Shown piece by piece: positions 44,694 through 55,597 of a DNA stretch of 64,000 nt. Position 1 is the first letter of the stretch; each line of letters starts with the position of its first letter. A program made the position numbers and the translations under genes. The notes beneath the pieces are model-generated. The model was not told the origin of the DNA. It saw only the letters and a list, made by a program, of their open reading frames with translations, and made no database searches. The stretch comes from JBDROX01 sp043809645 (GTDB taxonomy: Bacteria > Patescibacteriota > Patescibacteriia > Magasanikbacterales > UBA922): contig JBDROX010000044.1 in assembly GCA_043809645.1 (NCBI GenBank), positions 1 through 64,000 on the forward strand, given 5' to 3'.

Positions 44694-44721
44694 TTGACAA
44701 TATGGAAGTGTGTGATATTGT
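44694..44721 (+). promoter_or_regulatory. Candidate promoter upstream of tRNA-Asn
   Basis: -35 TTGACA (44694-44699), 16-nt spacer, -10 TATTGT (44716-44721). Confidence 0.5.
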
Positions 44722-44727
44722 GGCTAT

Positions 44728-44832
44728 ATATGAAACTGCGAAATAATAATTGGAATAATCAAAATGCCCAAAGCAGGACGTAGTTTTGTGCAAAAACAAA
44801 AAACTAATCCCGCTTTCAGAGCGGGTTTTTTC
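44728..44832 (+). ncRNA. Candidate small transcript ending at a terminator
   Basis: A promoter-like pair at 44694-44721 and a strong terminator hairpin at 44806-44832 (CCCGCTTTCAGAGCGGG then six T) delimit about 105 nt without a convincing gene. A 17-codon frame from ATG 44730 is the only early frame. It could be a small RNA, a tiny peptide, or a leader whose terminator controls the tRNA-Asn 3 nt further on. Confidence 0.3.
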
Positions 44833-44834
44833 AT

Positions 44835-44906
44835 TCCGAGGTAGTTCAGTGGTAGAACGCAGCGCTGTTAACGCTGATGTCACAGGTTCGAATCCTGTCC
44901 TCGGAG
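44835..44906 (+). tRNA. tRNA-Asn (GTT)
   Basis: Full cloverleaf: acceptor TCCGAGG/CCTCGGA, D-arm TAGTTCAGTGGTAGAA, anticodon loop CTGTTAA (anticodon GTT), T-arm ACAGGTTCGAATCCTGT. The discriminator is G; no encoded CCA. Confidence 0.96.
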
Positions 44907-45076
44907 CAACGAAAAATGGCTTCGCCATCTCGTGGCAGGCCATATGAATATCGCAGAAACCACTTACGTGAATTTCGTAAAACGTTTTGAAATATAAATG
45001 GCGAAGTTCATTTTTTGGGATAGTCGCCTGGGATTCTTTGTGTTACTATTTAGATATGTCTTATAATGCATAACAT

Positions 45077-47434
<2,358 letters not shown>

Positions 47435-47435
47435 T

Positions 47436-48845
47436 ATGCAAGAAAAAATATATCACATCACAGGTATGCATTGTGCGTCTTGTGAGTTACTCATTGAAAA
47501 AAGAGTCTTAAAAGAGGAAGGGGTAAAGGTGGTTGATGCATCACTTGGAAACGGGACACTCCGTATAGAATCAGACGGAAGAGTTCCAAAGGTGAAGGAT
47601 TTGAATGCGTGGTTCAAGAATGATCAGTATTCATTTTCTGAAACAAAAGAAGCAGAAGTGCGAGAGCCACTACTATATGTTCAGGAAGGAAAGGGTGTTC
47701 AAGTGAATAAAAAGATTTTGAAGAGAAAGCTCAGTGTTCTTGTAAAAATTGCAGTAGTCTTCTTCGCTCTCTTTTTGATAGAGCGAAGTGGTGCTGTAGG
47801 GTATGTGAGCGTGGGCGTCAATTCTTCTCTTGGCCTGTTCTTTTTATTTGGCATTGTTGCTGGCTTATCGAGTTGTGCTGCTCTTGTCGGAGGAATTCTT
47901 CTTTCTCTTACCAAGGGTTGGAATGATCAATATGGGTTTGATGCACCAATGAAAACGAAAATGATCCCCCATGTTTATTTTCATGTTGGAAGATTATTCG
48001 CGTATGGATTTCTCGGAGGATTGCTCGGTGCCCTAGGGAAAGCAGTCGCGTTTGAGAATGTGACGATATATGCTGCCATCACAATTGGTGTGTCGCTGGT
48101 GATGCTCATCATTGGGTTACAGATGGCTGGAGTGAAATGGGCAGAACGATTTCAGATTCGTATGCCGAAGTTTGTCACTCGTCGTGTTGCAGGGAATAGT
48201 ACAAAACAGGGGAAGAGGCTCCCATTTGCGATTGGTGCTGGGACGATCGTACTTCCATGTGGATTTACACTTATTGTCCAGGGGATCGCATTGACTTCAG
48301 GAAGCGCTGTGAGTGGGGCCCTCATGCTCATGGTGTTCGTCCTCGGTACGGTGATTCCGCTTCTGTTTATTGGTGTAGCAAGCATAAAAGGGTCAGAAAA
48401 TCCAAAGCGTGGGAGAGTCTTTTCATTCTATGCAGGCGTCGTCCTTGTGATCTTCGCACTCTACAATGTGAACGGGCAGATGAATGTACTTGGATTGAAG
48501 AGTGTAAGCGATCTCTTTGCCGGTGATCTTCCCACTGAGAAGACTGAAGTAAATCAAGTGTTAGACAGTAATGGTGAGCAGGTTGTTAGTCTCGTGGCAA
48601 AAGGATTTAGCTACAAGCTCACAAGCCCTGCAACCATTCAAGCAGGAGTTCCTACGAAACTCATTGTTGATGATCAGGGAATGCAGGGGTGCGGAGTATT
48701 TTTGGCTGCCAGAGGATTGATTGATGGATTTGTTGATTTGAAACTGGGTGAGAATGTTATAGATTTAGGAAAGCCTAAAAAAGGAACATACAAAATTACC
48801 TGTTCGATGGGAATGGTTCCGCCTGTTACCATTCGAGTGCAATAA
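47436..48845 (+). CDS. HMA - DsbD/sulfite-exporter-like membrane domain - cupredoxin-like fusion
   Basis: This 469-residue protein has three parts: an N-terminal HMA domain (GMHCASCELLIEKRV, residues 8-22), a six-helix core (about 90-370, with LFGIVAGLSSCAALVGGILL and FAIGAGTIVLPCGFTLIVQG, the two half-repeats of a CcdA/DsbD_2 or UreH-like transporter) and a C-terminal cupredoxin-like domain (about 380-469, GCGVFLAARG and ITCSMGMVPP). Its Cys-rich metal sites and position behind copA indicate copper handling, for example transfer of Cu(I) across the membrane or reduction at the surface. Confidence 0.88.
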   Translation: MQEKIYHITGMHCASCELLIEKRVLKEEGVKVVDASLGNGTLRIESDGRVPKVKDLNAWFKNDQYSFSETKEAEVREPLLYVQEGKGVQVNKKILKRKLSVLVKIAVVFFALFLIERSGAVGYVSVGVNSSLGLFFLFGIVAGLSSCAALVGGILLSLTKGWNDQYGFDAPMKTKMIPHVYFHVGRLFAYGFLGGLLGALGKAVAFENVTIYAAITIGVSLVMLIIGLQMAGVKWAERFQIRMPKFVTRRVAGNSTKQGKRLPFAIGAGTIVLPCGFTLIVQGIALTSGSAVSGALMLMVFVLGTVIPLLFIGVASIKGSENPKRGRVFSFYAGVVLVIFALYNVNGQMNVLGLKSVSDLFAGDLPTEKTEVNQVLDSNGEQVVSLVAKGFSYKLTSPATIQAGVPTKLIVDDQGMQGCGVFLAARGLIDGFVDLKLGENVIDLGKPKKGTYKITCSMGMVPPVTIRVQ

Positions 48846-48862
48846 TCAATAATATTACGCAT

Positions 48863-49081
48863 ATGAAGACACTTACAGTACGGGGTATGCACTGCGAAGC
48901 ATGCAAAAAGCTCATTATCATGGAGTTCGAAGAATCGGGGCTAGGCGCATTGGTGAAAGATGTCGAGGTAACAGAAGAGGGTAAAAAAGGTATTTTTCAT
49001 CTTGAGGAGGGGGCTACTGACAAAGAGATCGAGAAAATGAAATCAATTGTTAATGCAATGGAAGGCTACTCCGTAGAGTAG
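48863..49081 (+). CDS. Small HMA-domain copper chaperone
   Basis: This 72-residue protein is a single HMA domain (RGMHCEACKKLIIMEFEESG). The CXXC motif fits Cu(I) binding, as in CopZ. It is the third gene of the copper operon, 17 nt after the membrane fusion protein, and probably delivers Cu(I) to CopA. Confidence 0.9.
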   Translation: MKTLTVRGMHCEACKKLIIMEFEESGLGALVKDVEVTEEGKKGIFHLEEGATDKEIEKMKSIVNAMEGYSVE

Positions 49082-49100
49082 CCTTTGGCTATGAATACCT

Positions 49101-49129
49101 TTGACAATTTTTTCATACTCACGTACATT
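49101..49129 (+). promoter_or_regulatory. Promoter of the LCP gene
   Basis: -35 TTGACA (49101-49106), 17-nt spacer, -10 TACATT (49124-49129). This -35 overlaps the TTG that would start a longer version of the next gene, so the downstream ATG is the true start. Confidence 0.7.
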
Positions 49130-49163
49130 TAGAGTCGTTAGAAATTGTTCTAGGTACTTTATT

Positions 49164-50357
49164 ATGAAAAAAAGAGGTTTTTTTAGAAAAATGCTGTTTT
49201 TGGTAATACTGTTATTGATAGGATGGGGGACATATTTATATGTTTCTGGTAGGGATTTTAGAAGAGAAAAGAAACAACATACAGAGGAGGTGAAAGAAGT
49301 CCTCGAAGCACGTCTTCAGGTTCCAGATAGCAATGAAGACGTTGATCCTTTTGGTGAGGATAATATTGTGAGAATTCTTTTTGTAGGACTGGATAGTCGT
49401 GCTGGAGACGAGTCTGCGCACTGTGATGCTATCCAGCTCATAGAGATTGATAAAGAACATGATCGCATTACGATTACTGCAGTTCCACGTGGCACATACT
49501 CGCCACTCCCGTCGGGAAAGGGAACAACTTCAACTGATTACTATGTTTCGAATTCATGTGGACTTGGCGGACTTGAGTATGGCGTGAAGCAAATTGAACG
49601 AATTCTTGGGAAAAAGGCAGACTACCTTGTATTCGCTGGTTTTTCAGAAGTGCTTGGTATGCTCCGAGCACTGAAGCTCCCGACTACAGAGACGCTCCAG
49701 TGGCTACGCAACCGTCAGGGATATGCTATTGGTGAACCACAGCGAGCGCGGAACCATTCTAATTTTCTGAAAAAACTTTTCGTTGATAAAGTTCCAGACG
49801 AGCGAAAAAAGGTAGATACAGCCCTTCAATATCTGCTCTATACCACCGTCGATACAAATCTGACCTTTGCAGAAATGGGAAATATTCTCGATGAGCTGAT
49901 AGATATGAATTTAAAAGAAAAACCAGAGAATATTTTTCTTGCCATGCGTCCGGTTCATCCTGTGCAAGATATTGAATATGCCCCAGATAACATTGAGGGA
50001 CATCTGGAGGCAACACTTGGGAAGATATCCGGTTGGCTTCCGAGAGTGGATTACTCAAATGCAAGCAAAGAGGAGGTTCAAGAGCAGCTTCTGGAGACAA
50101 TTAAGAAAAATGAAGAAAATCCGGAGTTTGTCTCTTGGTCATTTGATAACCATGTGTGGTTGCAGGTAGAAGATGCTGTACTTCGTGAAGATATCCATTT
50201 TGACATCCTCGTCAGATATGTAGAAAATTTGGGGGATTTTTCAAAGCAAAAGAAATATATCGAAGACTATATTTTAGAAATGGACTATTGGGGTAATGGG
50301 TATTGGAGAGACATAGGATGGGTATTCCTCGAACGGCTCCAAGAAGCGCAAGAATAA
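49164..50357 (+). CDS. LytR-CpsA-Psr (LCP) family protein
   Basis: From ATG 49164 this is a 397-residue protein with an N-terminal signal anchor (MLFLVILLLIGWGTYLYVSG) and an LCP domain: IVRILFVGLDSRAGDESAHC, DAIQLIEID, ITITAVPRGTYSPLP, and YGVKQIERILGKKADYLVF. LCP proteins attach anionic polymers or glycans to peptidoglycan on the outer face of the membrane. The C-terminal 200 residues carry an additional helical domain not typical of short LCP proteins. Confidence 0.88.
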   Translation: MKKRGFFRKMLFLVILLLIGWGTYLYVSGRDFRREKKQHTEEVKEVLEARLQVPDSNEDVDPFGEDNIVRILFVGLDSRAGDESAHCDAIQLIEIDKEHDRITITAVPRGTYSPLPSGKGTTSTDYYVSNSCGLGGLEYGVKQIERILGKKADYLVFAGFSEVLGMLRALKLPTTETLQWLRNRQGYAIGEPQRARNHSNFLKKLFVDKVPDERKKVDTALQYLLYTTVDTNLTFAEMGNILDELIDMNLKEKPENIFLAMRPVHPVQDIEYAPDNIEGHLEATLGKISGWLPRVDYSNASKEEVQEQLLETIKKNEENPEFVSWSFDNHVWLQVEDAVLREDIHFDILVRYVENLGDFSKQKKYIEDYILEMDYWGNGYWRDIGWVFLERLQEAQE

Positions 50358-50384
50358 AAAACTGCCATTGGACAGTTTTTTATT
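50353..50384. terminator. Terminator after the LCP gene
   Basis: The stem AAAACTG(CC)/(GG)ACAGTTTT is bounded by A and T runs. Confidence 0.8.
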
Positions 50385-50496
50385 CTTGGCATTTATAAAA
50401 TTATGAATATATTCCGAATACACATCTTTTTAATATATTGAAAGAAAATGGCTTCATTGACGTACTACCAGGTAGGCGTGTAGTGTGAATGTATAC

Positions 50497-51078
50497 ATGA
50501 AAGAACATGAAGTATGCGACAATCTAACTGATGAACAACTAGTAGAGAAGGTTCGCGGCAATGCCGAGGCATTTGTATATATTATCAATCGGTACACAGA
50601 CCGATTATTTCGGTATATTCGGAGGATGACGAATGTCGAAAAGGAGGAAGCAGAGGATATACTGCAGGAAACTTTTATAAAGACATACATACATATTAAT
50701 GATTTTGATAATTCACTCAAATTTTCTTCTTGGATATATAGGATAGCCCGTAACCAAGTGATTAGCGACTGGAGAAAAAGAAAAATTCGGCCACAGTCAG
50801 ACTCTACAGAGCATGATGATAAGCTACTCAATATTGGATCAGAATTGAACCTAGAAGAGGAAGTTGACAGAGATATCTTTGAACAGCATATTCGTGAAGT
50901 TCTGAATCATTTGGATAAGAAATATAAAGATGTTCTCATCCTTAGATTTTTAGAAGAAAAGAATTATAAAGAAATTTCTGACATTCTCAAAAAACCAGAA
51001 GGAACAGTTGCTACGCTTTTGAATAGAGCGAAGAAACAATGCAAACGCATCATTGAAAAAAAATCAATCCAATTTTGA
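50497..51078 (+). CDS. ECF-type RNA polymerase sigma factor
   Basis: From ATG 50497 this is a 193-residue sigma-70 family protein with region 2 (YIINRYTDRLFRYIRRMT, ILQETFIKTYIHIN, WIYRIARNQVISDWRKRK) and region 4 (LDKKYKDVLILRFLEEKNYK, EISDILKKPEGTVATLLNRA). A GTG four codons upstream is an alternative. The next gene, a membrane protein starting 4 nt later, is a candidate anti-sigma partner. Confidence 0.92.
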   Translation: MKEHEVCDNLTDEQLVEKVRGNAEAFVYIINRYTDRLFRYIRRMTNVEKEEAEDILQETFIKTYIHINDFDNSLKFSSWIYRIARNQVISDWRKRKIRPQSDSTEHDDKLLNIGSELNLEEEVDRDIFEQHIREVLNHLDKKYKDVLILRFLEEKNYKEISDILKKPEGTVATLLNRAKKQCKRIIEKKSIQF

Positions 51079-51082
51079 TCAT

Positions 51083-51844
51083 ATGGAAAATAATGACATT
51101 TCAAAAGATATCCTGAGTAGAATAAAGGAAGAGAACATCACTCCAAAGCCACGGTGGGCCTTTTTGTTGCGTGACTGCGCACTCTGGATTGTCGGGGGTA
51201 TTTGCGTATTCATTGGCGGACTGGCATTTGCTGTTATTCTCTACATGTTCCGAACCAGTCACTGGAGTCTGCTGTCTGAAGCTGGGGGCTCAACGGCAAC
51301 AATTGTATTTGCCTCTCTTCCATATGTCTGGTTTCTTTGTCTTTTTCTCTTCCTTGGGGCAGCCTATTACAATGTAAAGCATACAAAGCGCGGGTATAAG
51401 TGGAATCTTTTTACTATGATGGGTGGTTTGATACTTCTTAGTATCGTTTTTGGTATTTTGTTATATGTGCTTGGTGTAGCGCGCGCAACAGATGAGGTGC
51501 TCATACGAAGGGCTCCAATATATGCGCGCGTGATGCATCCAAACCAGAGAGTGTGGATGCATCCTGAAAAGGGTCTCCTCACAGGCGTGATTATTGAGAT
51601 TCATAGTAGCTCGACAATGGATATTCAGGATATACAGCGTAAACTGTGGAATGTGGTTCCGCATGAGATGTTTCCAGAATCGTTTTCCAAATTGACGCCT
51701 GGGCTCCGGATCATGATGGTCGGAGAGCGCAAAGGCGACGCATGTTTTGAAGTAAAACAGATGGCGCTTCCTGGTCCAAAAAAGCGAGTTATTCAGGCAA
51801 TAATTCAGCGACAGGCGCAGACCCAAACTTCTGAATCTAGATAG
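51083..51844 (+). CDS. Membrane protein, candidate anti-sigma factor
   Basis: From ATG 51083 this is a 253-residue protein with a cytoplasmic N-terminus of about 28 residues (MENNDISKDILSRIKEENIT), four transmembrane segments and a C-terminal domain of about 120 residues that is probably extracytoplasmic. It starts 4 nt after the sigma factor gene, the standard place for an anti-sigma factor, and its short helical N-terminus could bind sigma. There is no ZAS motif, so this is inference from context. Confidence 0.75.
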   Translation: MENNDISKDILSRIKEENITPKPRWAFLLRDCALWIVGGICVFIGGLAFAVILYMFRTSHWSLLSEAGGSTATIVFASLPYVWFLCLFLFLGAAYYNVKHTKRGYKWNLFTMMGGLILLSIVFGILLYVLGVARATDEVLIRRAPIYARVMHPNQRVWMHPEKGLLTGVIIEIHSSSTMDIQDIQRKLWNVVPHEMFPESFSKLTPGLRIMMVGERKGDACFEVKQMALPGPKKRVIQAIIQRQAQTQTSESR

Positions 51845-51950
51845 TGAAAGATTTTTTTTCGAGCTGCGTAATACTAGACAGAACGGATATCCATGTGTTC
51901 TAGAGCACAACATAGTACAACTCACTTTATTTAGAACGTAATATATACAT

Positions 51951-52544
51951 ATGAATACAAAAACAGCAGCCGGCATTTCGGCAATTGTTATAGCACTCAC
52001 AGCAGGGATATTCTCTGTGGCAGCTCTTGGGGATGATCAGGCACCAGAGCAGAGTCAGTCTGGAAAGGCTTTTCAACAAATGGGGAAAAAGGGGCAGGGG
52101 CGTATGATATATAAGGGGCAGAATTCGGAAAATCTTGAAGCAGTCCAGGCTGCGCTAGCTTCTGGTGACTACACTGCCTGGAAAGATGCTGTGGGAGATA
52201 AAGGAATGTCAGAATATGTTACAGAAGAGAATTTTGATCAGTTTGTACAGATACATAATCTCATGAAATCAGGTGACAAAGATGGGGCAAAGGCTATTGC
52301 AGAAGAACTTGGTCTTCCAGAAATAGGTCAAATGAAGGGTGAACATAGAGAAGCTGTGCAGGCTGCTGTCGAAGCTGGTGACTATGCTGCTTTTCAGGAA
52401 GCGGTCGGGGATGGAAAAATGGCAGAAGTTATTATAGAAGAGAACTTTGGTCGGTTCATCGAAATGCATAACCACATGGACGCAGCCAAAACAATTGCAG
52501 AGGAACTCGGTCTTCCACAGCATAGGATGCGTGGACGAAGATAA
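51951..52544 (+). CDS. Exported protein with two direct repeats
   Basis: This 197-residue protein has an N-terminal signal-type segment (AAGISAIVIALTAGIFSVAA). It then has two copies of a unit of about 60 residues: EAVQAALASGDYTAWKDAVG... EENFDQFVQIHNLM... AIAEELGLP and EAVQAAVEAGDYAAFQEAVG... EENFGRFIEMHNHM... TIAEELGLP. Both are helical. No family is named. It follows the sigma/anti-sigma pair by about 100 nt and may be a target of that sigma factor. Confidence 0.8.
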   Translation: MNTKTAAGISAIVIALTAGIFSVAALGDDQAPEQSQSGKAFQQMGKKGQGRMIYKGQNSENLEAVQAALASGDYTAWKDAVGDKGMSEYVTEENFDQFVQIHNLMKSGDKDGAKAIAEELGLPEIGQMKGEHREAVQAAVEAGDYAAFQEAVGDGKMAEVIIEENFGRFIEMHNHMDAAKTIAEELGLPQHRMRGRR

Positions 52545-52684
52545 CTATATATACCCACAGACAAGCGCAAAAGCACTGCTCTAAACAAGCGGTGTTTTTG
52601 TTTATCCACATATCATTTCTTTGGGTATCAGGATATACTGAATATAATCTATAAAATAGCTTTTTATTTACATAAAAAAATATT

Positions 52685-52876
52685 ATGAAAAAATACTTTT
52701 TTGTATTTGTAGTCATTCTTTTTATGGGTGCAGGCTGCTCGAGTGCTCCAGAGACCGAAACACATACTGATACACTGGGTTCTGATATGGACTCAGAATT
52801 AGGCGGGGTGATGGTTGTGGATGAACTATCGAGTGTGGAGGTTAAGGTGAACGTGGTTGGTGAGGAAGATATGTAA
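52685..52876 (+). CDS. Small lipoprotein
   Basis: This 63-residue protein has a lipoprotein signal (MKKYFFVFVVILFMGAGC, lipobox GAGC) and a short acidic, Thr/Ser-rich mature part. It is probably surface-tethered; no function can be assigned. Confidence 0.7.
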   Translation: MKKYFFVFVVILFMGAGCSSAPETETHTDTLGSDMDSELGGVMVVDELSSVEVKVNVVGEEDM

Positions 52877-52933
52877 GTATTCGAGGTCAGCGGCGCCAGC
52901 TTTGCATGGTTGGAAACCTTATCGTAAAATAGT

Positions 52934-53281
52934 ATGAAACATCAACGCCTCGCGACATATCTGATCCGGCTTGGAATTGCCATTGCTTTTCTTTATGCTG
53001 CCGTTGCATCATTCCTTGATCCAGGTTGGATTAATTTCCTTCCTGGATGGTTCATTGACACTGGGTTTGCTCGGGCATTTCTTATTCTTTTTTCTTTGGC
53101 AGAGATTGCACTGTCACTATGGCTGCTTTCTGGAAAGAGAATATATGAGGCTGGCCTTGTCACTGCAGGAGTTACATTCATTATAGTACTCATCAATTAC
53201 TCTGCGCTCGATCTCGTCTTCCGTGATATTCCAATCATCTTTGCAGCACTCGCGCTCAGCATTCTTGAAAAGAAAGAATAA
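52934..53281 (+). CDS. DoxX/MauE-like four-helix membrane protein
   Basis: This 115-residue protein has four predicted transmembrane helices with the DoxX-like opening RLGIAIAFLYAAVASFLDPG. Members often accompany thiol-redox or respiratory proteins; here a VKOR gene follows by 5 nt, supporting a redox role. The exact function is unknown. Confidence 0.75.
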   Translation: MKHQRLATYLIRLGIAIAFLYAAVASFLDPGWINFLPGWFIDTGFARAFLILFSLAEIALSLWLLSGKRIYEAGLVTAGVTFIIVLINYSALDLVFRDIPIIFAALALSILEKKE

Positions 53282-53286
53282 AGCGT

Positions 53287-53703
53287 ATGTATCTTGTTAC
53301 TAGTTTTCTTGTTTTGTGTTTTCTTGGGATTATTGATTCTGGGTATTTGTTGTACAAGAGAAAGAAGAAACATCCACTCGTTTGTCCACTGAACACAGAC
53401 TGTACCGCAGTCCTCGGGAGTAAGTACAATACATTTCTCGGTGTGCATAATGAAATTTGGGGAGGGCTTTTTTATCTTACCCTTTTGGCGATGATGATGT
53501 CTATCATTCTGGGGTTGTTCAGAGATTACTTCATGGCAATGCTCCTCCCAATGATATCACTTGGGTTTTTGTATAGTCTATATCTCACAGGTGTGCAGAT
53601 ATTCAAGATAAAAGAGTATTGTTTGTATTGTCTTTTTTCTGCGTTTATTGCGTTTCTGATTCTCTTGGTTTCTCTGGGCTTGGCAGAGGCTGTGTATAGT
53701 TAA
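53287..53703 (+). CDS. Vitamin K epoxide reductase (VKOR) family protein
   Basis: This 138-residue protein has four helices with the VKOR cysteines: the loop pair (CPLNTDC, near residues 33-39), the conserved Ser/Thr region and the active-site CXXC (YCLYC, near 112). In bacteria such proteins re-oxidise DsbA-like oxidases for disulfide formation. It is smaller than mammalian VKOR and has no fused thioredoxin domain. Confidence 0.88.
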   Translation: MYLVTSFLVLCFLGIIDSGYLLYKRKKKHPLVCPLNTDCTAVLGSKYNTFLGVHNEIWGGLFYLTLLAMMMSIILGLFRDYFMAMLLPMISLGFLYSLYLTGVQIFKIKEYCLYCLFSAFIAFLILLVSLGLAEAVYS

Positions 53704-53773
53704 TTTTTTGCTGCGTGTAGCGGTAATTATAATAGGCTTTGTTGGTTTTTGTTGGTTTTGATGAATATATGCC

Positions 53774-53802
53774 TTGACAAATATTTGAAAGCATGCTATT
53801 CT
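53774..53802 (+). promoter_or_regulatory. Promoter of the cold-shock gene
   Basis: -35 TTGACA (53774-53779), 17-nt spacer, -10 TATTCT (53797-53802). Confidence 0.75.
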
Positions 53803-53808
53803 ATGCCC

Positions 53809-53912
53809 ATCAAAAACAGTGTTGTAAAACAAACAGAGTCGAGTTTGGGTAGATGCTGGATTTGATACATTTCGCCCTAGGCGGAAACATTATTTAGTTG
53901 TTTTACAACATT
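53809..53912 (+). promoter_or_regulatory. Structured cold-shock mRNA leader
   Basis: About 104 nt lie between the expected transcription start and the ATG. The ends pair perfectly over 13 bp (53820-53832 with 53898-53910), so the last 13 nt before the ATG are sequestered, and a smaller hairpin (TTTCGCC...GGCGGAAA) lies inside. No Shine-Dalgarno sequence is visible. The arrangement suits temperature-controlled translation. Confidence 0.5.
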
Positions 53913-54113
53913 ATGCCACAAGGTACTATTGCCAGACTAACCGATAAGGGGTTTGGTTTTATCTCTCGTGAAGGCGAAGAAAAAGATCTCTTTTTCCACG
54001 CTAACGAGCTTGTAGACGTAGAGTACAACGATCTTCGTGAAGGAGATACAGTTGAATTCGAAGTTGAAGAAGGTCCAAAAGGTCTGAACGCTGTTCAGGT
54101 CAAGAAAGCCTAA
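53913..54113 (+). CDS. Cold-shock domain protein
   Basis: From ATG 53913 (MPQGTIARLTDKGFGFISRE) this is a 66-residue CspA-type OB-fold protein with RNP1 (KGFGFIS) and RNP2 (LFFHANEL). It binds single-stranded RNA as a chaperone. Confidence 0.95.
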   Translation: MPQGTIARLTDKGFGFISREGEEKDLFFHANELVDVEYNDLREGDTVEFEVEEGPKGLNAVQVKKA

Positions 54114-54125
54114 CTTTTTTTACAA

Positions 54126-54157
54126 GAAAAACACCCGCCATCAGGCGGGTGTTTTAT
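54126..54157. terminator. Terminator after the cold-shock gene
   Basis: The stem ACACCCGCC/GGCGGGTGT is bounded by A and T runs. Confidence 0.9.
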
Positions 54158-54290
54158 TTTTCTAAAAATTGCCGGCGAAGCCGGTGTGTGTACGTTCGGA
54201 GGCAAGGCTGTACACTAAAACCGCCCTGCCAGCATCGCTGGCAAATACAAAATCATTGGCTATTTGCTGTCAGTCGTTTTTTGTTACTTA

Positions 54291-54319
54291 TTGACAATAT
54301 GGTATATATATGGTATACT
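54291..54319 (+). promoter_or_regulatory. Promoter of the kinase-like gene
   Basis: -35 TTGACA (54291-54296), 17-nt spacer, -10 TATACT (54314-54319), 24 nt before the start codon. Confidence 0.8.
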
Positions 54320-54342
54320 TTTTTGTTTTTAATAAACTTCAT

Positions 54343-55557
54343 ATGAGAAGCAGTATTGAAATGTGGAACTCTGAGGATATCCAAGGGCAAGATCTAGAAA
54401 AAAGTGTCTTGAACAAAGATGCTGTTTCTCGTGAGGAAATTCGTAATTATGCAAAGATGATTGCTGAGGAATTCAAATCAGAAGCTCTTGGAAAAGAAGA
54501 GAAAAGGTTGCTCGCACTGGATATGCTTGGCAAAGACAGAATGCTCCGCAGGTTGGATACATCGCAAGTAGATCTCAGCGGTCTTTCTGAAGAAGAAATG
54601 GAATCAGCACTAAAGCCGATTCGTGAAGCGTTGCTCGAAGAGCTTTCAAATCATTTGGAATCGGATGAGTTTGCTTTGATAAAAAGAGATATTGCCAATA
54701 GTAAATTGGAAACAGGTGAACAACATCTCGAACAAACAAGGAAGCTTGACGATAAAAAGGGTCCAATGAATGCAAATAGAATTGCAGAGCTTTTGCGGCC
54801 GAAATCGAAAAGAAATAGAGAGCAGGTGTATCGTACTGGTGTGCTATATGAAGATGCAAAGATCGAAACCAAGCAAGCCATCACTCATGCACATGAGATA
54901 CTTGCCCATGCTCAAGAACAGGAAAAAGAAAACAATGGCCATTATTTTTCTGGTGTTATACAGGAAGAGAGATTTGATCCTATTTCTGGAGAGAGTGTGG
55001 TCCGAAAGATCGAGATGAGTGATATGAGTGATTTGATTATGAATGAAGCAGAAAATGGACCGGGTCCGCAAGAGGCCTCTCATATTTTGAAGTTATTTTC
55101 TGATGCAATAGAAGCTTGTGCTTGGCTCGAGGAAAAAGGGCTTATGCTAGAAGATATTAAGCCAGCAAATATTGGGTTGACTGAAGATGCACGAGGAAAT
55201 AAGCGAGTTATCTTTCATGATTTGGATGGTCTCCATCCAATTGGAACAAAAGATCGTCTTGCTACATATTCTGGTGGTGGTTTTGAGCCCCCAGAATTTG
55301 AAAACAGAGAGATGCCTATAACAAGCGCCAAAAAAATGGTTTTTCAACTTGGTGTGTCTATGTTGTATACGTTTAGGCTGAAAAAGCAGAGCTTTTCTGA
55401 ACATGTGCCAAGGGATACTTACATTAAAATTTTAGATTTGGTTCAAGAAATGGTGGAACGACGTCGTCACCAGCGTCCAGATTTGAAACAATGTAAATCA
55501 CAAATTGATGCGTTGATTGAAGAGATAGGGATAGAAGGGTTACAGCTTGCTGCTTAA
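54343..55557 (+). CDS. Protein-kinase-like protein with divergent motifs
   Basis: From ATG 54343 this is a 404-residue protein. Its C-terminal half has a kinase catalytic loop (GLMLEDIKPANIGL, with Asp, Lys and Asn in place) and an activation segment start (IFHDLDGLHP, a DFG variant). A later APE-like block (GFEPPEFENREM) and a typical C-lobe end (RRRHQRPDLKQCKSQIDALI) follow. The N-terminal half is charged and coiled-coil-like; a clear glycine loop and VAIK lysine are not seen. It is either a divergent active kinase or a pseudokinase. Confidence 0.75.
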   Translation: MRSSIEMWNSEDIQGQDLEKSVLNKDAVSREEIRNYAKMIAEEFKSEALGKEEKRLLALDMLGKDRMLRRLDTSQVDLSGLSEEEMESALKPIREALLEELSNHLESDEFALIKRDIANSKLETGEQHLEQTRKLDDKKGPMNANRIAELLRPKSKRNREQVYRTGVLYEDAKIETKQAITHAHEILAHAQEQEKENNGHYFSGVIQEERFDPISGESVVRKIEMSDMSDLIMNEAENGPGPQEASHILKLFSDAIEACAWLEEKGLMLEDIKPANIGLTEDARGNKRVIFHDLDGLHPIGTKDRLATYSGGGFEPPEFENREMPITSAKKMVFQLGVSMLYTFRLKKQSFSEHVPRDTYIKILDLVQEMVERRRHQRPDLKQCKSQIDALIEEIGIEGLQLAA

Positions 55558-55569
55558 TGTTATTTTTTT

Positions 55570-55597
55570 AAACTCGCCATATCGGCGGGTTTTTTTA
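55570..55597. terminator. Terminator after the kinase-like gene
   Basis: The stem AACTCGCC/GGCGGGTT is followed by a T run. Confidence 0.85.

Noticed and set aside
44767..44844. 26-codon frame (MPKAGRSFVQKQKT...) upstream of tRNA-Asn
   Set aside because: It runs through the terminator and into the tRNA, so translation is unlikely.
49101..49163. Longer start for the LCP protein at TTG 49101
   Set aside because: That TTG is part of a consensus -35 box; ATG 49164 begins with the signal anchor.
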